The notes: generated by a model from the letters alone, not told the origin. A stretch of 64,000 nt of DNA from Nocardioides panacis (GCF_019039255.1 NZ_CP077062.1:620001-684000); one strand, 5' to 3'. Shown: positions 16,768 to 26,436, numbered from the stretch's first letter. Program-made: numbers and translations.

Positions 16768-19063
16768 GTGCCCGACCTGGACCGCACCCGCCTGCCCCTC
16801 GACCTCCTGCGCGACCCGGTGCGGGCGGTCCGGCCGCCGACCGGGGCGCCGAACGTGCTGGTCGTGGTGGTCGACGACATGGGCTTCGGGGCGTCCAGCG
16901 CGTACGGCGGCCCGTGCCGGATGCCCACCGCGGACCGGCTCGCGGACACCGGGCTGCGCTACAGCCGGTTCCACGTCACCTCGCTGTGCTCGCCGACCCG
17001 GCAGGCGCTGATGACCGGGCGCAACCACCACTCGGTGGGCATGGGCGTCACCTCCGAGATGGCCACCTCCGAGCCCGGCTACACCGGCTACCGGCCGGCC
17101 AGCGCGGCGACGCTGGCCCAGGTGCTCGGGGGGCAACGGCTGGAGCACCGCGGCGTTCGGCAAGTGGCACCAGACCCCGCCGGTCGAGGTCAACGCGTCC
17201 GGGCCGTTCACCCGCTGGCCGACGGGCGAGGGCTTCGACGCGTTCTACGGCTTCATGGGCGCCGAGATGAACCACTGGTACCCCCAGCTCTACGACGGCA
17301 CCACGCCGGTGGAGCCGGACCGGCTGCCCGAGGACGGCTACCACCTCACCGAGGACCTGGTGGACCACGCCGTCGACTGGGTCACCGCGCAGCAGGAGCT
17401 GACCCCGGACAAGCCGTTCCTGTGCTACCTCGCGCTCGGCGCGACCCACGCGCCCTTCCACGTGGCGCCGGAGTGGATCGAGCGGTACGCCGGCGCGTTC
17501 GACGACGGCTGGGACGTGCAGCGCGAGCGGACCCTGGTCCGGCAGAAGCAGCTCGGGCTGGTGCCGGAGGACGCCGAGCTCGCACCGTGGGCGGAGGGGG
17601 TGCCGCACTGGGACGAGCTCGACCCGGTCGCGCGCCGGGTGGCCGCACGGTTCATGGAGACCTACGCCGGCTTCGCCGAGCACGCCGACCACCACGTGGG
17701 CCGGCTCGTCGACCGGCTCCAGCACCTCGGCGTCCTCGACGACACGCTGGTGCTCTACCTGCTCGGCGACAACGGCGCCTCGGGGGAGGGCGGTCCCGAG
17801 GGGACGATCCGCGAGCACCTCGTCGGGCACGGCTTCGCCGACGACGTGCCGGCGATGGACGCGGTCCGCGACCGGATCGGCGACGCGTCGACCTACGGCA
17901 TCTACCCGGTCGGCTGGGCGCTGGCGATGAACACCCCGTACCAGTGGACCAAGCAGGTGGCCTCGCACTTCGGCGGCACGCGCGACGGGCTCGTCGTGCA
18001 CTGGCCGGCCGGCATCGAGGCCTACGGCGAGGTGCGGCACCAGTTCCACCACGTCATCGACGTGCTGCCCACCGTGCTCGACGCCTGCGGGGTGCCCGCG
18101 CCGGCGACGGTCGACGGCGTCCCGCAGCAGCCGGTCGAGGGCACGTCGATGCGCTACTCCTTCGACGACGCGAGGGCCGCGGACCGCCGTACGACGCAGT
18201 ACTTCGAGATGGTCGGCAACCGGGGGATCTACCACGACGGTTGGACCGCGGTGACCCGGCACGGGACGCCCTGGCTGATGGTCGGGGCGCAGCGGTCGTT
18301 CGACACCGACGTGTGGGAGCTCTACGACACCCGCACCGACTGGACCCAGGCCCACGACCTCGCGGCGCAGCACCCGCAGCTGCTGGCCGAGCTGCAGGGG
18401 GTGTTCGCCGCAGAGGCGGACAAGCACCAGGTGTTCCCGCTCGACGACCGGGTCACCGAGCGGGAGAACCCGGCCGTCGCCGGCCGGGTCGACCTGCACC
18501 ACGGCCGCACCTCGCTGCGGTTCGGCCCGCGGGCCGGCCGGCTGACCGAGGAGGCCGCCCCGAACGTCAAGAACCGCTCGCACACCGTGACCGTCCAGGT
18601 CGCGGTCGACGGTCCCGCCGAGGGCGTCCTGGTCGCCCAGGGCGGCCGGTTCGGCGGCTGGTCGCTCTACTGCCACGACGGGCGGCTCTGCTACGCCTAC
18701 AACCTCCACGGTCGCACCCTGACCACGGTGCGGGCCGACCGGGTGCTGGAGCCCGGGGAGCACGAGCTGCTCCTCGACGTGGCGTACGACGGGGGGCCGC
18801 CCGGCGACGGCGCGGAGGTCGCGCTGGTCGTGGACGGCGCCGAGGTCGGTCGTGGCCACGTGCCGGCCACCACGGCCTACTACTTCAGCTTCGACGAGAC
18901 CTTCAACGTCGGCGTGGACCGTGGCACGCCGGTGACCGACGACTACCCGCCCGTGCGCAACGCGTTCACCGGCACGCTCTACGGCGTCCGGGTCGACCTC
19001 GCCCCGCAGGTCCCGCTCGACGACGCGGGCCGGCAGCGGGTCGTCACCGCCACCCGCGACTGA
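16768..19063 (+). CDS. Type I arylsulfatase (frameshifted)
   Basis: Restored length 764 residues from GTG 16768. NVLVVVVDDMGFG is the metal-site start of sulfatases, and CSPTRQALMTGRNHHSVGMG has the CxPxR signature whose Cys becomes formylglycine. A run of six G at 17128-17133 breaks the frame; five G restores VLGGNGWSTAAFGKWHQTPP. The later part has GDNGASGEGGPEGT and DVLPTVLDACG blocks. Its long C-terminal part is like AtsA-type arylsulfatases. It hydrolyses sulfate esters and needs a formylglycine-generating enzyme encoded elsewhere. No signal peptide is seen, so it may be cytosolic. Confidence 0.9.
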
Positions 19064-19069
19064 GCCCGT

Positions 19070-19480
19070 TCAGGCCGCGTCGTCCAGCCGGAAGCCGACC
19101 TGCTCCAGGACCCGCTCGACCCGCCGTCGCTCGGCGTCCAGCTCGACGCCCGGCGGCAGCACCGCGAGCAGGTGCTCCACCGACAGCGAGTCGCACGCCT
19201 CCGCGAGCACCAGGTCGTAGGCGCGGCGGCGACCCTCGAACTGCGCGAAGGACACCCCGCCCTGCTGCACGTGCCGGAAGCCCAGCCCGAGCCGCTGCGC
19301 GTCGCGGGCGATCAGCTCGATCGGCCGTCGCGGGCGGGCCGGGACCGCGGCCGGCGGGAGGGGCCGGCCGAGCCGACCGGAGAGGCGCCGCCGGAGCTGC
19401 CCCAGCCGCTGCGGACCCAGCACGGAGACCGTGACCACCGCCGCCAGCAGCGCCACGCCACCGAGGGGTTGCGCGTCCAT
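19070..19480 (-). CDS. Membrane-anchored protein of unknown function
   Basis: 136 residues, start MDAQPLGGVALLAAVVTVSVLGP: one N-terminal hydrophobic segment, then a basic, proline-rich stretch and a predicted helical domain (residues 50-136) without motifs known to me. It is convergent with the sulfatase (7 bp) and divergent from the PspC-like gene. Coding is supported by codon-position GC bias and a typical start; I do not recognise a family. Confidence 0.6.
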   Translation of the reverse strand: MDAQPLGGVALLAAVVTVSVLGPQRLGQLRRRLSGRLGRPLPPAAVPARPRRPIELIARDAQRLGLGFRHVQQGGVSFAQFEGRRRAYDLVLAEACDSLSVEHLLAVLPPGVELDAERRRVERVLEQVGFRLDDAA

Positions 19481-19562
19481 CCTTCGATGGTAGGTCGGTG
19501 CTCACCGTGCGCACCAGGCTGCTCGCTAGGCTCGGAGCACGCCACCGGGAGGGAACCCCACC

Positions 19563-19754
19563 ATGAGCCCCGCATCGAGCACCGCACTCGTCCGTCCGCG
19601 CCACCGCGTCATCGCCGGGGTCTGCGCCGGGATCGCCGACCGCTTCGGCTGGTCGCCCAACCTGGTGCGGTTCCTGTTCCTGCTCAGCTGCATCCTGCCG
19701 GGACCGCAGTTCCTGGTCTACATCGTGCTCTGGGTGACGATCCCCTCCGAGTAG
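19563..19754 (+). CDS. PspC-domain membrane protein
   Basis: 63 residues. RPRHRVIAGVCAGIADRFGWSPNLVRFLF and FLVYIVLWVTIPSE make up a complete PspC domain: an amphipathic part followed by one or two membrane helices. PspC proteins act in envelope-stress signalling. The start MSPASSTALV is preceded by GGAGGG. It is a single small gene; partner PspA genes are not in the window. Confidence 0.9.
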   Translation: MSPASSTALVRPRHRVIAGVCAGIADRFGWSPNLVRFLFLLSCILPGPQFLVYIVLWVTIPSE

Positions 19755-19794
19755 CGAGTGGCGGCCGGCACCCGCGGCGGGCAGAGTGGCGGCC

Positions 19795-20106
19795 ATGAGC
19801 TACCAGCTGACCGTCATCTACCACCACCCCGAGGACCCGGCCGCGTTCGACGCGTACTACGAGTCGACGCACGCCCCCCTCGCCTCGAAGATCCCCGGCC
19901 TGCGCAGCTACACCTCGCAGAAGCCCGGCCAGGGGCCCGAGGGGGACCCGGCGGAGTACCTCGTCGCGATGCTCGTCTTCGACGACCAGGCCGCCTTCGG
20001 GGCCGGCATGGGCAGCGAGCAGGGCCGCGCGGCCGGCGGTGACGTCGCCAACTTCGCCACCGGCGGGGTGACCATGCTGGCCGGTGAGGTCACGACCTAC
20101 GTCTAG
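19795..20106 (+). CDS. EthD-family protein
   Basis: 103 residues from ATG 19795 (MSYQLTVIYHHPEDPAAFDAYYESTHAPLASKIPGL). This is the EthD dimeric alpha-beta barrel fold: Y-H-P, DAYYxxTHxPL and a Gly-rich C-terminal strand. EthD was found next to an ether-degrading P450, but most homologues have no known reaction. The gene touches the stop of the convergent helicase gene. Confidence 0.88.
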   Translation: MSYQLTVIYHHPEDPAAFDAYYESTHAPLASKIPGLRSYTSQKPGQGPEGDPAEYLVAMLVFDDQAAFGAGMGSEQGRAAGGDVANFATGGVTMLAGEVTTYV

Positions 20107-21900
20107 CTAGTCGCGGTTCTTGGTGCGGGGCTTCGTGCGCTCCTTCGCGGCGCCCGGGCTCCGCGCCGGCGCGCTGGCGTCCGGGGTGATCTCGATCAGC
20201 TTGCCGCTGATCCGGGTGCGGTCGAGCAGCGCCAGGGTCTGCGGCGTGAGGTTCGCCGGCAGCTCCACGATCGAGTGGTCGCCACGGATGTCGATGTGCC
20301 CGAAGTCCGAGCGCTGCAGGCCGCCCTCGTTGGCGATCGCGCCGACGATCTGCCGGGGCTCGACCTTGTGCCGCTTGCCCACCGAGATGCGGTACGCCGC
20401 CATCGGCACGTCCGAGCGGGGACGGCGCGGGCCCTTCGGGGACTCGCGGCGCGGGGGCCGGTCGCCCTGGTCGCGGCGCTGGCCCTTCTCGTGGTCCCAG
20501 CCGCCGGCCCTCTCGCGCTTGCCCTCGAACACCTTGGGCGGCGTCTCCGGCTCCGGCTCCATCAGCAGCGGCTGGTCGTCCTGCATCAGCACGGCCAGCG
20601 CCGCCGCGATGTCGGTGGCCGGCACGTCGTGCTGGTTCTCGTAGTCGGTGATCAGGTCCCGGTAGAACCCGACCTGGTCGGAGCCCAGCGCCTCGGTGAT
20701 CGAGTCGCGGAACTTCGCGACCCGGGTCTCGTTGACGTCCTCGACCGTGGGCAGCCGCATCGGCGTCAGCGGCTGCCGGGTGGCCCGCTCGATGGACTTC
20801 AGCAGGTGCCGCTCGCGCGGGGTGATGAACGAGATCGCGTCGCCCGCGCGGCCCGCGCGTCCGGTGCGGCCGATCCGGTGCACGTAGGACTCGGTGTCGG
20901 TGGGGATGTCGAAGTTCACGACGTGCGAGATGCGCTCGACGTCGAGACCCCGGGCGGCGACGTCGGTGGCCACCAGGATGTCCAGCTTGGCCTCGCGCAG
21001 CTGGTTGATGGTGCGCTCGCGCTGGGCCTGCACGATGTCGCCGTTGATCGCCGCGGCCGAGAACCCGCGGGCCCGCAGCCTCTCGGCGAGCTGCTCGGTG
21101 ACCTGCTTGGTGCGGACGAACACGATCATGCCCTCGAAGTTCTCGACCTCGAGGATCCGGGTGAGGGCGTCGACCTTCTGCGGGTAGCTGACCATCAGGT
21201 AGCGCTGGTTGGTGTTCGCCGACGTCGTGGTCTTGTTCTTGACGGTGATCTCGGCGGCGTCGGTGAGGTACTTCTTGGAGATCCGGCGGATCTGCGGCGG
21301 CATCGTCGCGGAGAACAGCGCGACGTGCTTGTCGTCGGGGGTGTCGGACAGGATCTTCTCGACGTCCTCGGCGAAGCCCATCTTGAGCATCTCGTCGGCC
21401 TCGTCGAGCACCAGGAAGCGCAGCTCGGACAGGTCGAGCGTGCCCTTCTCCAGGTGGTCCATGATCCGGCCCGGCGTGCCGACGACCACGTGCACGCCCC
21501 GGCGCAGCGCGGACAGCTGGACGCCGTACCCCTGGCCGCCGTAGATCGGCAGCACGTGCAGGCCGGGGAGGTGCGCGGCGTACCGCTCGAACGCCTCGGA
21601 GACCTGCAGCGCGAGCTCACGGGTGGGCGCGAGGACCAGCGCCTGGGGCGTCTTCTGCTTGAGGTCGATCTTGGACAGGATCGGGACCGCGAAGGCGGCC
21701 GTCTTGCCGGTGCCGGTCTGCGCCAGCCCGACCACGTGGCGGCCCGCGAGCAGCGCCGGGATGGTCGCGGCCTGGATCGGGGACGGCGACTCGTAGCCGA
21801 CGTCGGAGAGCGCGCGCAGCACCCGCTTGTCGATCCCGAGCTCCGCGAAGGTGACGCCGGGCTCGGTCTGGTCGTTCTCGTTCTCGTCCTGCGGGGGCAT
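20107..21900 (-). CDS. deaD: DEAD-box ATP-dependent RNA helicase, DeaD/CsdA type
   Basis: 597 residues. It has all helicase motifs: Q motif (FAELGIDKRVLRALSDVGYESPSPIQ across residues 18-43), AQTGTGKT, PTREL, VLDEADEML, SATMP, ARGLDVERISHVVNFDIP and HRIGRTGRAG. A linker and a DbpA/CsdA-type RNA-binding domain follow (about 485-565: YRISVGKRHKVEPRQIVGAIANEGGL), then a basic tail. Such helicases unwind RNA during ribosome assembly and mRNA decay, chiefly in the cold. It is divergent from thrC. Confidence 0.96.
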   Translation of the reverse strand: MPPQDENENDQTEPGVTFAELGIDKRVLRALSDVGYESPSPIQAATIPALLAGRHVVGLAQTGTGKTAAFAVPILSKIDLKQKTPQALVLAPTRELALQVSEAFERYAAHLPGLHVLPIYGGQGYGVQLSALRRGVHVVVGTPGRIMDHLEKGTLDLSELRFLVLDEADEMLKMGFAEDVEKILSDTPDDKHVALFSATMPPQIRRISKKYLTDAAEITVKNKTTTSANTNQRYLMVSYPQKVDALTRILEVENFEGMIVFVRTKQVTEQLAERLRARGFSAAAINGDIVQAQRERTINQLREAKLDILVATDVAARGLDVERISHVVNFDIPTDTESYVHRIGRTGRAGRAGDAISFITPRERHLLKSIERATRQPLTPMRLPTVEDVNETRVAKFRDSITEALGSDQVGFYRDLITDYENQHDVPATDIAAALAVLMQDDQPLLMEPEPETPPKVFEGKRERAGGWDHEKGQRRDQGDRPPRRESPKGPRRPRSDVPMAAYRISVGKRHKVEPRQIVGAIANEGGLQRSDFGHIDIRGDHSIVELPANLTPQTLALLDRTRISGKLIEITPDASAPARSPGAAKERTKPRTKNRD

Positions 21901-22007
21901 CCCGCAAGCGTAGTGCCGCGCAGATGCGCCCGGAACCTCGGTGGAGCACCACGGCCCGGGCTACCGCCGGGACTGCGACCCAGGTCACGCGTGCGAGGGT
22001 GGAGCGC

Positions 22008-23225
22008 ATGTCCTTCTCCCACTTGTCCCACCTCGAGTGCTCGAGGACCGGAGCCCGCTACGACGCCGACCAGGTGCAGGGCGTCAGCGACGTGGGCGCC
22101 CCGCTGCTGGTGCGCTACGACCTCGACGGGGTCCGGGCGAGCGTCACGCCGGCCGAGATCGCGGGGCGGCCGCACGACCTGTGGCGCTACCACGAGGTGC
22201 TGCCGGTCCGGGACCCCGCGCACGTGACCACCCTCGGCGAGGGCATGACGCCGCTGCTCCCGCTCCCGTCGTACGGCGCCCACATCGGCGTGCCCGGGCT
22301 GCTGATGAAGGACGAGGGCCTGGTGCCCACCGGCAGCTTCAAGGCGCGCGGCGCGGCCGTCGGCGTGTCCCGGGCCCGGGAGCTGGGCGTCGAGGCCGTC
22401 GCGATGCCCACGAACGGCAACGCCGGGGCGGCCTGGTCGGTCTACGCGGCCCGCGCCGGCCTGGGGTCGCTGATCGTGATGCCGGTGGACGCCCCGGAGA
22501 TCACCCGGCGCGAGTGCGTCGTGTCCGGCGCCGAGCTCTACCTGGTGGACGGGCTGATCAACCACGCCGGTGCGCTGGTCAAGGCCGCGGTCGCCGAGCG
22601 GCCCGGGACCCAGGAGGTCTCGACGCTCAAGGAGCCCTACCGCATCGAGGGCAAGAAGACGATGGGCTACGAGATCGCCGAGCAGCTCGGCTGGCGGGTG
22701 CCCGACGTGATCCTCTACCCGGCCGGGGGCGGTGTCGGACTGATCGGGATCCACAAGGCGATGCTGGAGATGCGCGAGCTGGGCTGGATCGGCGCCAAGC
22801 TGCCCCGGCTGGTCGCCGTGCAGGCCGACGGGTGCAAGCCGATCGTCGACGCGTTCGACGCCGGGCTGGACGAGAGCACGCTGGTCGAGGGCACGCACAC
22901 GCTGGCGTTCGGCATCAACGTGCCCAAGGCGCTCGGAGACTTCCTGGTCCTGCAGGCCGTCCGGGAGTCCGGCGGCACGGCGGTGGCGGTGACCGACGAG
23001 GAGATCCTCACCGAGCTCGGCGAGCTGGCCACCCGGGAGGGCGCGTGGGTCTGCCCGGAGGGCGCGGCCTGCTTCGTCGCCGCCCGGCAGCTGCGCGAGC
23101 GCGGCTGGATCGCCGAGGGGGAGGAGGTCGTGGTGCTGAACACCGGCACCGGCCTGAAGTACCCCGACACGGTGAGCGTCGACGTCCCCACCCTCGCCCG
23201 GGACGGGGCCGTGCCCGCCCGCTGA
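22008..23225 (+). CDS. thrC: Threonine synthase
   Basis: 405 residues from ATG 22008 (MSFSHLSHLECSRTGARYDAD); in-frame sequence further upstream has no similarity. A pyridoxal-phosphate enzyme that converts O-phosphohomoserine to threonine. PTGSFKARG contains the PLP-binding Lys, PTNGNAGAA follows the cofactor phosphate-binding pattern, and PAGGGVGLIG is the Gly-rich loop. The N terminus carries a Cys-containing LECSxTG motif typical of this class. No hom or thrB gene is adjacent. An inverted repeat 10 bp after the stop may end transcription. Confidence 0.94.
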   Translation: MSFSHLSHLECSRTGARYDADQVQGVSDVGAPLLVRYDLDGVRASVTPAEIAGRPHDLWRYHEVLPVRDPAHVTTLGEGMTPLLPLPSYGAHIGVPGLLMKDEGLVPTGSFKARGAAVGVSRARELGVEAVAMPTNGNAGAAWSVYAARAGLGSLIVMPVDAPEITRRECVVSGAELYLVDGLINHAGALVKAAVAERPGTQEVSTLKEPYRIEGKKTMGYEIAEQLGWRVPDVILYPAGGGVGLIGIHKAMLEMRELGWIGAKLPRLVAVQADGCKPIVDAFDAGLDESTLVEGTHTLAFGINVPKALGDFLVLQAVRESGGTAVAVTDEEILTELGELATREGAWVCPEGAACFVAARQLRERGWIAEGEEVVVLNTGTGLKYPDTVSVDVPTLARDGAVPAR

Positions 23226-23234
23226 CACGCCGGT

Positions 23235-23251
23235 CCGGGTGCTGGACCCGG
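23235..23251 (+). terminator. Short hairpin after thrC
   Basis: CCGGGT / ACCCGG with a 5-base loop, 10 bp after the thrC stop, without a T tract. Short for a terminator but well placed. Confidence 0.4.
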
Positions 23252-23276
23252 CTCCTCGCGGCCGCTAATCTCTATA

Positions 23277-23290
23277 AACTCAGTTGAGTT
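23277..23290. promoter_or_regulatory. Operator-like inverted repeat upstream of the amidohydrolase-cdo operon
   Basis: AACTCAGTTGAGTT: 6-bp arms and 2-bp spacer in an AT-rich patch (23262-23300) that stands out from about 70% GC surroundings. A TAGGGT -10-like element follows at 23299-23304, so the repeat covers the -35 area. This is the place for a repressor or activator of the operon that starts at 23327. Confidence 0.6.
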
Positions 23291-23326
23291 ACTTTGGTTA
23301 GGGTACGATGGGAGGAAGAGGTGGAC

Positions 23327-24289
23327 ATGGCAGAGACGCAAGCGACGGACGTGCACCAGCACCTCTGGCCGGAACCCCTCGTCGACCGTCTCCGCGCCCG
23401 CTCGCGCGTGCCCTACCTGCGGGGCTGGACCCTCTTCACCCGCGACGAGCTGCCCTTCGAGGTCGACCCCGCCCACCACGACGTGCGCACGCGGGTCGCG
23501 GCGGACCACGCCGACGGCATCGGCCGGGCCTGCGTCTCGCTGTCGGCGCCCCTGGGCATCGAGAGCCTGGAGCGCCCGGAGGCGGACGCACTGCTGGCCG
23601 CCTGGCACGACGGCGCCCGGGCGTTGCCGGCGCACTTCGCCGCGTGGGCCTCCGCACCGACGACCGACCCCGACCTCGACGAGCTCGCAGGCCTGCTGCG
23701 CGAGGGCTTCGTCGGCGTGCAGCTCCCGGCCACCGAGCTGCTCACCCCCGACGCCTGGGAGCGTCTGGGGGACCTGCTGCGGGTCGCGGAGCGCGCCGAC
23801 AAGCCGGTCTTCGTGCACCCCGGGCCCGAGCCGGTGCGCGCGTCGGCAGGCGCCCTGCCCGCGTGGTGGGCGCCCGTCGTCGGCTACGCCACCCAGATGC
23901 AGGCCGCCTGGTGGGGCTGGCAGGCCGCCGGAGGTCGCGAGCTGTTCCCGACGCTGCGCGTGCTCTTCGGGGCCGGCGCCGGGCTGGCCCCGGTCCACCA
24001 CGAGCGGCACGTCGCCCGCGGCGGCGACTCGCCGACCATCGACCCCGGCCTGTACGTCGACACGTCGTCGTACGGTCCGCAGGCGCTCGACGCCCTGGTC
24101 CGGGTCCTCGGCATCGACGTACTCGCGCTGGGCAGCGACAGGCCCTACGCCCGTCCCCTCGACCGGCTCCTCGGCGACGCGGCCACCCACGCCATCCGGG
24201 TCGTCAACCCGGTGCGACTCCTCGACGGACACCACACGACGCAGCACCAGGAGAGAGTGGAGGGACGGACATGGCCCCGAGCCAGCTGA
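23327..24289 (+). CDS. Amidohydrolase family 2 protein
   Basis: 320 residues from ATG 23327 with GGAGGAAGAGG upstream. TDVHQHLWPE carries the HxH metal motif at the start of the TIM barrel, DKPVFVHPGPEP the next metal His (about residue 167) and LALGSDRPYA the Asp of the last strand. Several usual metal-ligand positions vary, so the reaction is open; relatives are decarboxylases or lactone hydrolases. It overlaps the cysteine dioxygenase start by 19 bp, so the two are translationally coupled and probably act on the same sulfur-amino-acid route. Confidence 0.85.
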   Translation: MAETQATDVHQHLWPEPLVDRLRARSRVPYLRGWTLFTRDELPFEVDPAHHDVRTRVAADHADGIGRACVSLSAPLGIESLERPEADALLAAWHDGARALPAHFAAWASAPTTDPDLDELAGLLREGFVGVQLPATELLTPDAWERLGDLLRVAERADKPVFVHPGPEPVRASAGALPAWWAPVVGYATQMQAAWWGWQAAGGRELFPTLRVLFGAGAGLAPVHHERHVARGGDSPTIDPGLYVDTSSYGPQALDALVRVLGIDVLALGSDRPYARPLDRLLGDAATHAIRVVNPVRLLDGHHTTQHQERVEGRTWPRAS

Positions 24290-24924
24290 CCGCAGCACTG
24301 CCCGCGCACCGTGCGGTCGACTACGCACCCGAGGCCGGGCGTCTCACCCTGGACGACCTGCCCGCCCGGGACCTCGACTACGAGGAGCTCCGGCAGCTCG
24401 CCGCGTCCATCGCGTCCGACCCGGACTCCTGGGCGCACCTCGTCGGCTTCGACGACCAGGAGCGGGTGTACGCCTCGCTGCACCGCGACGCGCACGTCGA
24501 CGTCTGGCTGCTGTGCTGGACGCCCGAGAACGACACCGGCTGGCACGACCACGACATCTCCTCCGGTGCGGTCGCGGTCGTCGCCGGCGAGCTCGTCGAG
24601 AACAACCTGACCGTGGGCTCCGGGGCGCTGGAGACCCGGATCGGGGCCGGCAAGGCCTTCTCCTTCGGCCCCGAGCACATCCACCGGCTCAACGGCGCGC
24701 AGGCCGGCTCGGTCTCGGTGCACGCGTACTCCCCGCCGCTGTGGCGGATGGGCCAGTACGCCGTCAGCGACGCCGGCGTCCTGCGCCGGGTGTCGGTGTC
24801 CTACGCCGACGAGCTCCGCCCCCTCCCCCTGACGAGCCACCCACCCGGGCCTGAATCAAGCCCGACCCGGGCCAAAGTCAAGCCCGACCCGGGCCTGAGT
24901 CAAGCCCGACCCGGGTCGGGGTGA
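24271..24924 (+). CDS. Cysteine dioxygenase family protein
   Basis: 217 residues. The cupin motif GWHDHDISSGAVAVVAGEL (two His of the iron triad) and FGPEHIHRL (third His) match bacterial cysteine dioxygenase, which oxidises cysteine to cysteine sulfinate. The fold is complete by about residue 190. The last 25-30 residues (PPGPESSPTRAKVKPDPGLS...) are encoded by a 22-bp DNA repeat and are probably not part of the enzyme. It is translationally coupled to the amidohydrolase gene and controlled by the AT-rich promoter at 23277. Confidence 0.88.
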   Translation: MAPSQLTAALPAHRAVDYAPEAGRLTLDDLPARDLDYEELRQLAASIASDPDSWAHLVGFDDQERVYASLHRDAHVDVWLLCWTPENDTGWHDHDISSGAVAVVAGELVENNLTVGSGALETRIGAGKAFSFGPEHIHRLNGAQAGSVSVHAYSPPLWRMGQYAVSDAGVLRRVSVSYADELRPLPLTSHPPGPESSPTRAKVKPDPGLSQARPGSG

Positions 24925-24985
24925 CATCAGGCCCGGGTCGGCGTTACTTAGGCCCCGGGTCGGGGTGGTGTGAGGCCCGGGTCAG
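24843..24985. repeat. 22-bp repeat array with inverted second half
   Basis: Three direct copies of AGCCCGACCCGGG start at 24859, 24881 and 24903 (period exactly 22 bp), preceded by a partial copy at 24843. Three copies of the inverted type AGGCCCGGGTCGG follow at 24929, 24950 and 24973. The two arms can fold into a long GC-rich stem between the convergent cdo and MFS genes, so the array may act as a two-way terminator. It begins inside the cdo coding region and reaches the MFS stop codon. Confidence 0.85.
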
Positions 24986-26295
24986 CCTCGGGCCAGGCCG
25001 GGGGCGGGGCTGGCCGCGGGGACGAGGTCGTCGAGGGTCCGGGCGCCCGGGATGCCCGAGCCGCGCAGCCAGAGCACGCACAACGAGCCGCCGACGGCCG
25101 CGAACCACAGCGTGGGGCGCAGCCCGACCAGGGTGGCGAGCAGCCCGCCGGTGAGCGCACCGAGCGGCCGGATGCCGTAGTTGACCGCGGAGAACGCCCC
25201 GGACACCCGGCTGCGCAGGTGGTCAGGGATCACCGTCGCCATCACGGAGTTCAGGTTGACGTCGTAGAGCATCACGCCCAGCCCCGAGAAGAACTCCGAG
25301 ACCACCAGCAGCCCGATCCGGGACCACGAGGGTCCGGACGCGAGCGCCAGGATCGCGATCGAGGCCGGGAACATCACCCCGCCGACGATCGCGGTGCGGC
25401 CCACCCCGAACCGGCCGGACAGCACCGGGGCGGCAATGGCGCCGAGCAGCGCCCCGACGGCGCCGATGCCGAGGCCGAGACCGATCATCCCCGCGGACAG
25501 GTCCAGGCCCCGGCTGGCGAAGAGCACGACCAGCGCGCCGGAGGCGAAGGTGAAGTAGTTGACCGTGGTCGCGCAGCCGAGGATGCCGCGCAGCACCCGG
25601 TCGTGCAGCACGTAGGACAGACCGGAGCGGGCGTCCTGCCACAGCGTCGCCGGGGTCGCGCCCTCCTCCTCGGCGGGGCCGGGCGTCGGGGTCCGGGTGA
25701 TCTTGACCCGGGCGATGAGCAGCGCCGACCAGAGGAACGACACGGCGTCGGCGAGCAGCGCGACCGGTGCGGACAGCGCCTGCACCAGGACGCCGCCCAG
25801 CGCCGGGCCGGCGACGAACGACGCCGAGCGGCTGGCACTCAGCTTGCTGTTCGCGTCGAGGTAGTCCGCCCGGTCGACGAGCAGGATGAAGAAGGACGGG
25901 TACGTCGTGTTGAACAGCACCGCCGCCGCGCCGGTGAGGAGCGCGACGACGTACAGCTGGACCAGCGTGATGCCGTCGAGCGCGAACGCGACCGGCACGG
26001 TGAGCAGCAGCGCCGCGCGCAGCAGGTCCGCGACCACCAGCAGCCGCTTCTTGTGCGGCTGCCGGTCGATCCAGGCACCGACGAACACCGAGGCCAGGTT
26101 GGGCAGCCACACCAGCGCGGTGAGCACCGACACCTGGGCCGGCGTCGCGTGCAGGACGAGCACCGCGATCAGCGGGAACGCCAGCTCGGAGACGCGGTCC
26201 CCGAGCTGGGACACCGTGTCGGCGAGGAAGAAGGACCGGAACGACCGGTCCCGCAGAAGCGACCGCCGGACGGCGGTCGACGAGTCGCTGCTCAC
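24982..26295 (-). CDS. MFS transporter, MFS_3 (EntS-like exporter) type
   Basis: 437 residues from GTG 26295 (VSSDSSTAVRRSLLRDRSFRSFFLADTVSQLGDRVSE), chosen for the G-rich ribosome site just upstream; a GTG at 26319 would add eight residues. About 12 membrane segments; the loop GAWIDRQPHKKRLLVVADLLRA is the motif-A region after TM2. Similar proteins export siderophores or macrolides. Substrate unknown. It is convergent with cdo, across the repeat array, and divergent from the phosphoribosyltransferase gene. Confidence 0.9.
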   Translation of the reverse strand: MSSDSSTAVRRSLLRDRSFRSFFLADTVSQLGDRVSELAFPLIAVLVLHATPAQVSVLTALVWLPNLASVFVGAWIDRQPHKKRLLVVADLLRAALLLTVPVAFALDGITLVQLYVVALLTGAAAVLFNTTYPSFFILLVDRADYLDANSKLSASRSASFVAGPALGGVLVQALSAPVALLADAVSFLWSALLIARVKITRTPTPGPAEEEGATPATLWQDARSGLSYVLHDRVLRGILGCATTVNYFTFASGALVVLFASRGLDLSAGMIGLGLGIGAVGALLGAIAAPVLSGRFGVGRTAIVGGVMFPASIAILALASGPSWSRIGLLVVSEFFSGLGVMLYDVNLNSVMATVIPDHLRSRVSGAFSAVNYGIRPLGALTGGLLATLVGLRPTLWFAAVGGSLCVLWLRGSGIPGARTLDDLVPAASPAPGLARG

Positions 26296-26436
26296 GATGT
26301 GTCCCCCCTGGTGCCTCACGTGGCGAGCAGCATAGGTGCGACCTGCCCGGCTTGTCTTGGGTGTCGGTCGTCACCGCGCGTCGGTGAAGGGGTGCGCGGA
26401 CGCGGACCACGTCGTTCGGCCCTTCCGGTGGGCAGG

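Noticed and set aside
22008-22030. Riboswitch or attenuator upstream of threonine synthase
   Set aside because: The 107-bp gap has no threonine or isoleucine codon run and no alternative hairpins that I can draw.
24843-24985. CRISPR array
   Set aside because: Spacers are under 10 bp, repeats are imperfect and the second half is inverted; no cas genes.
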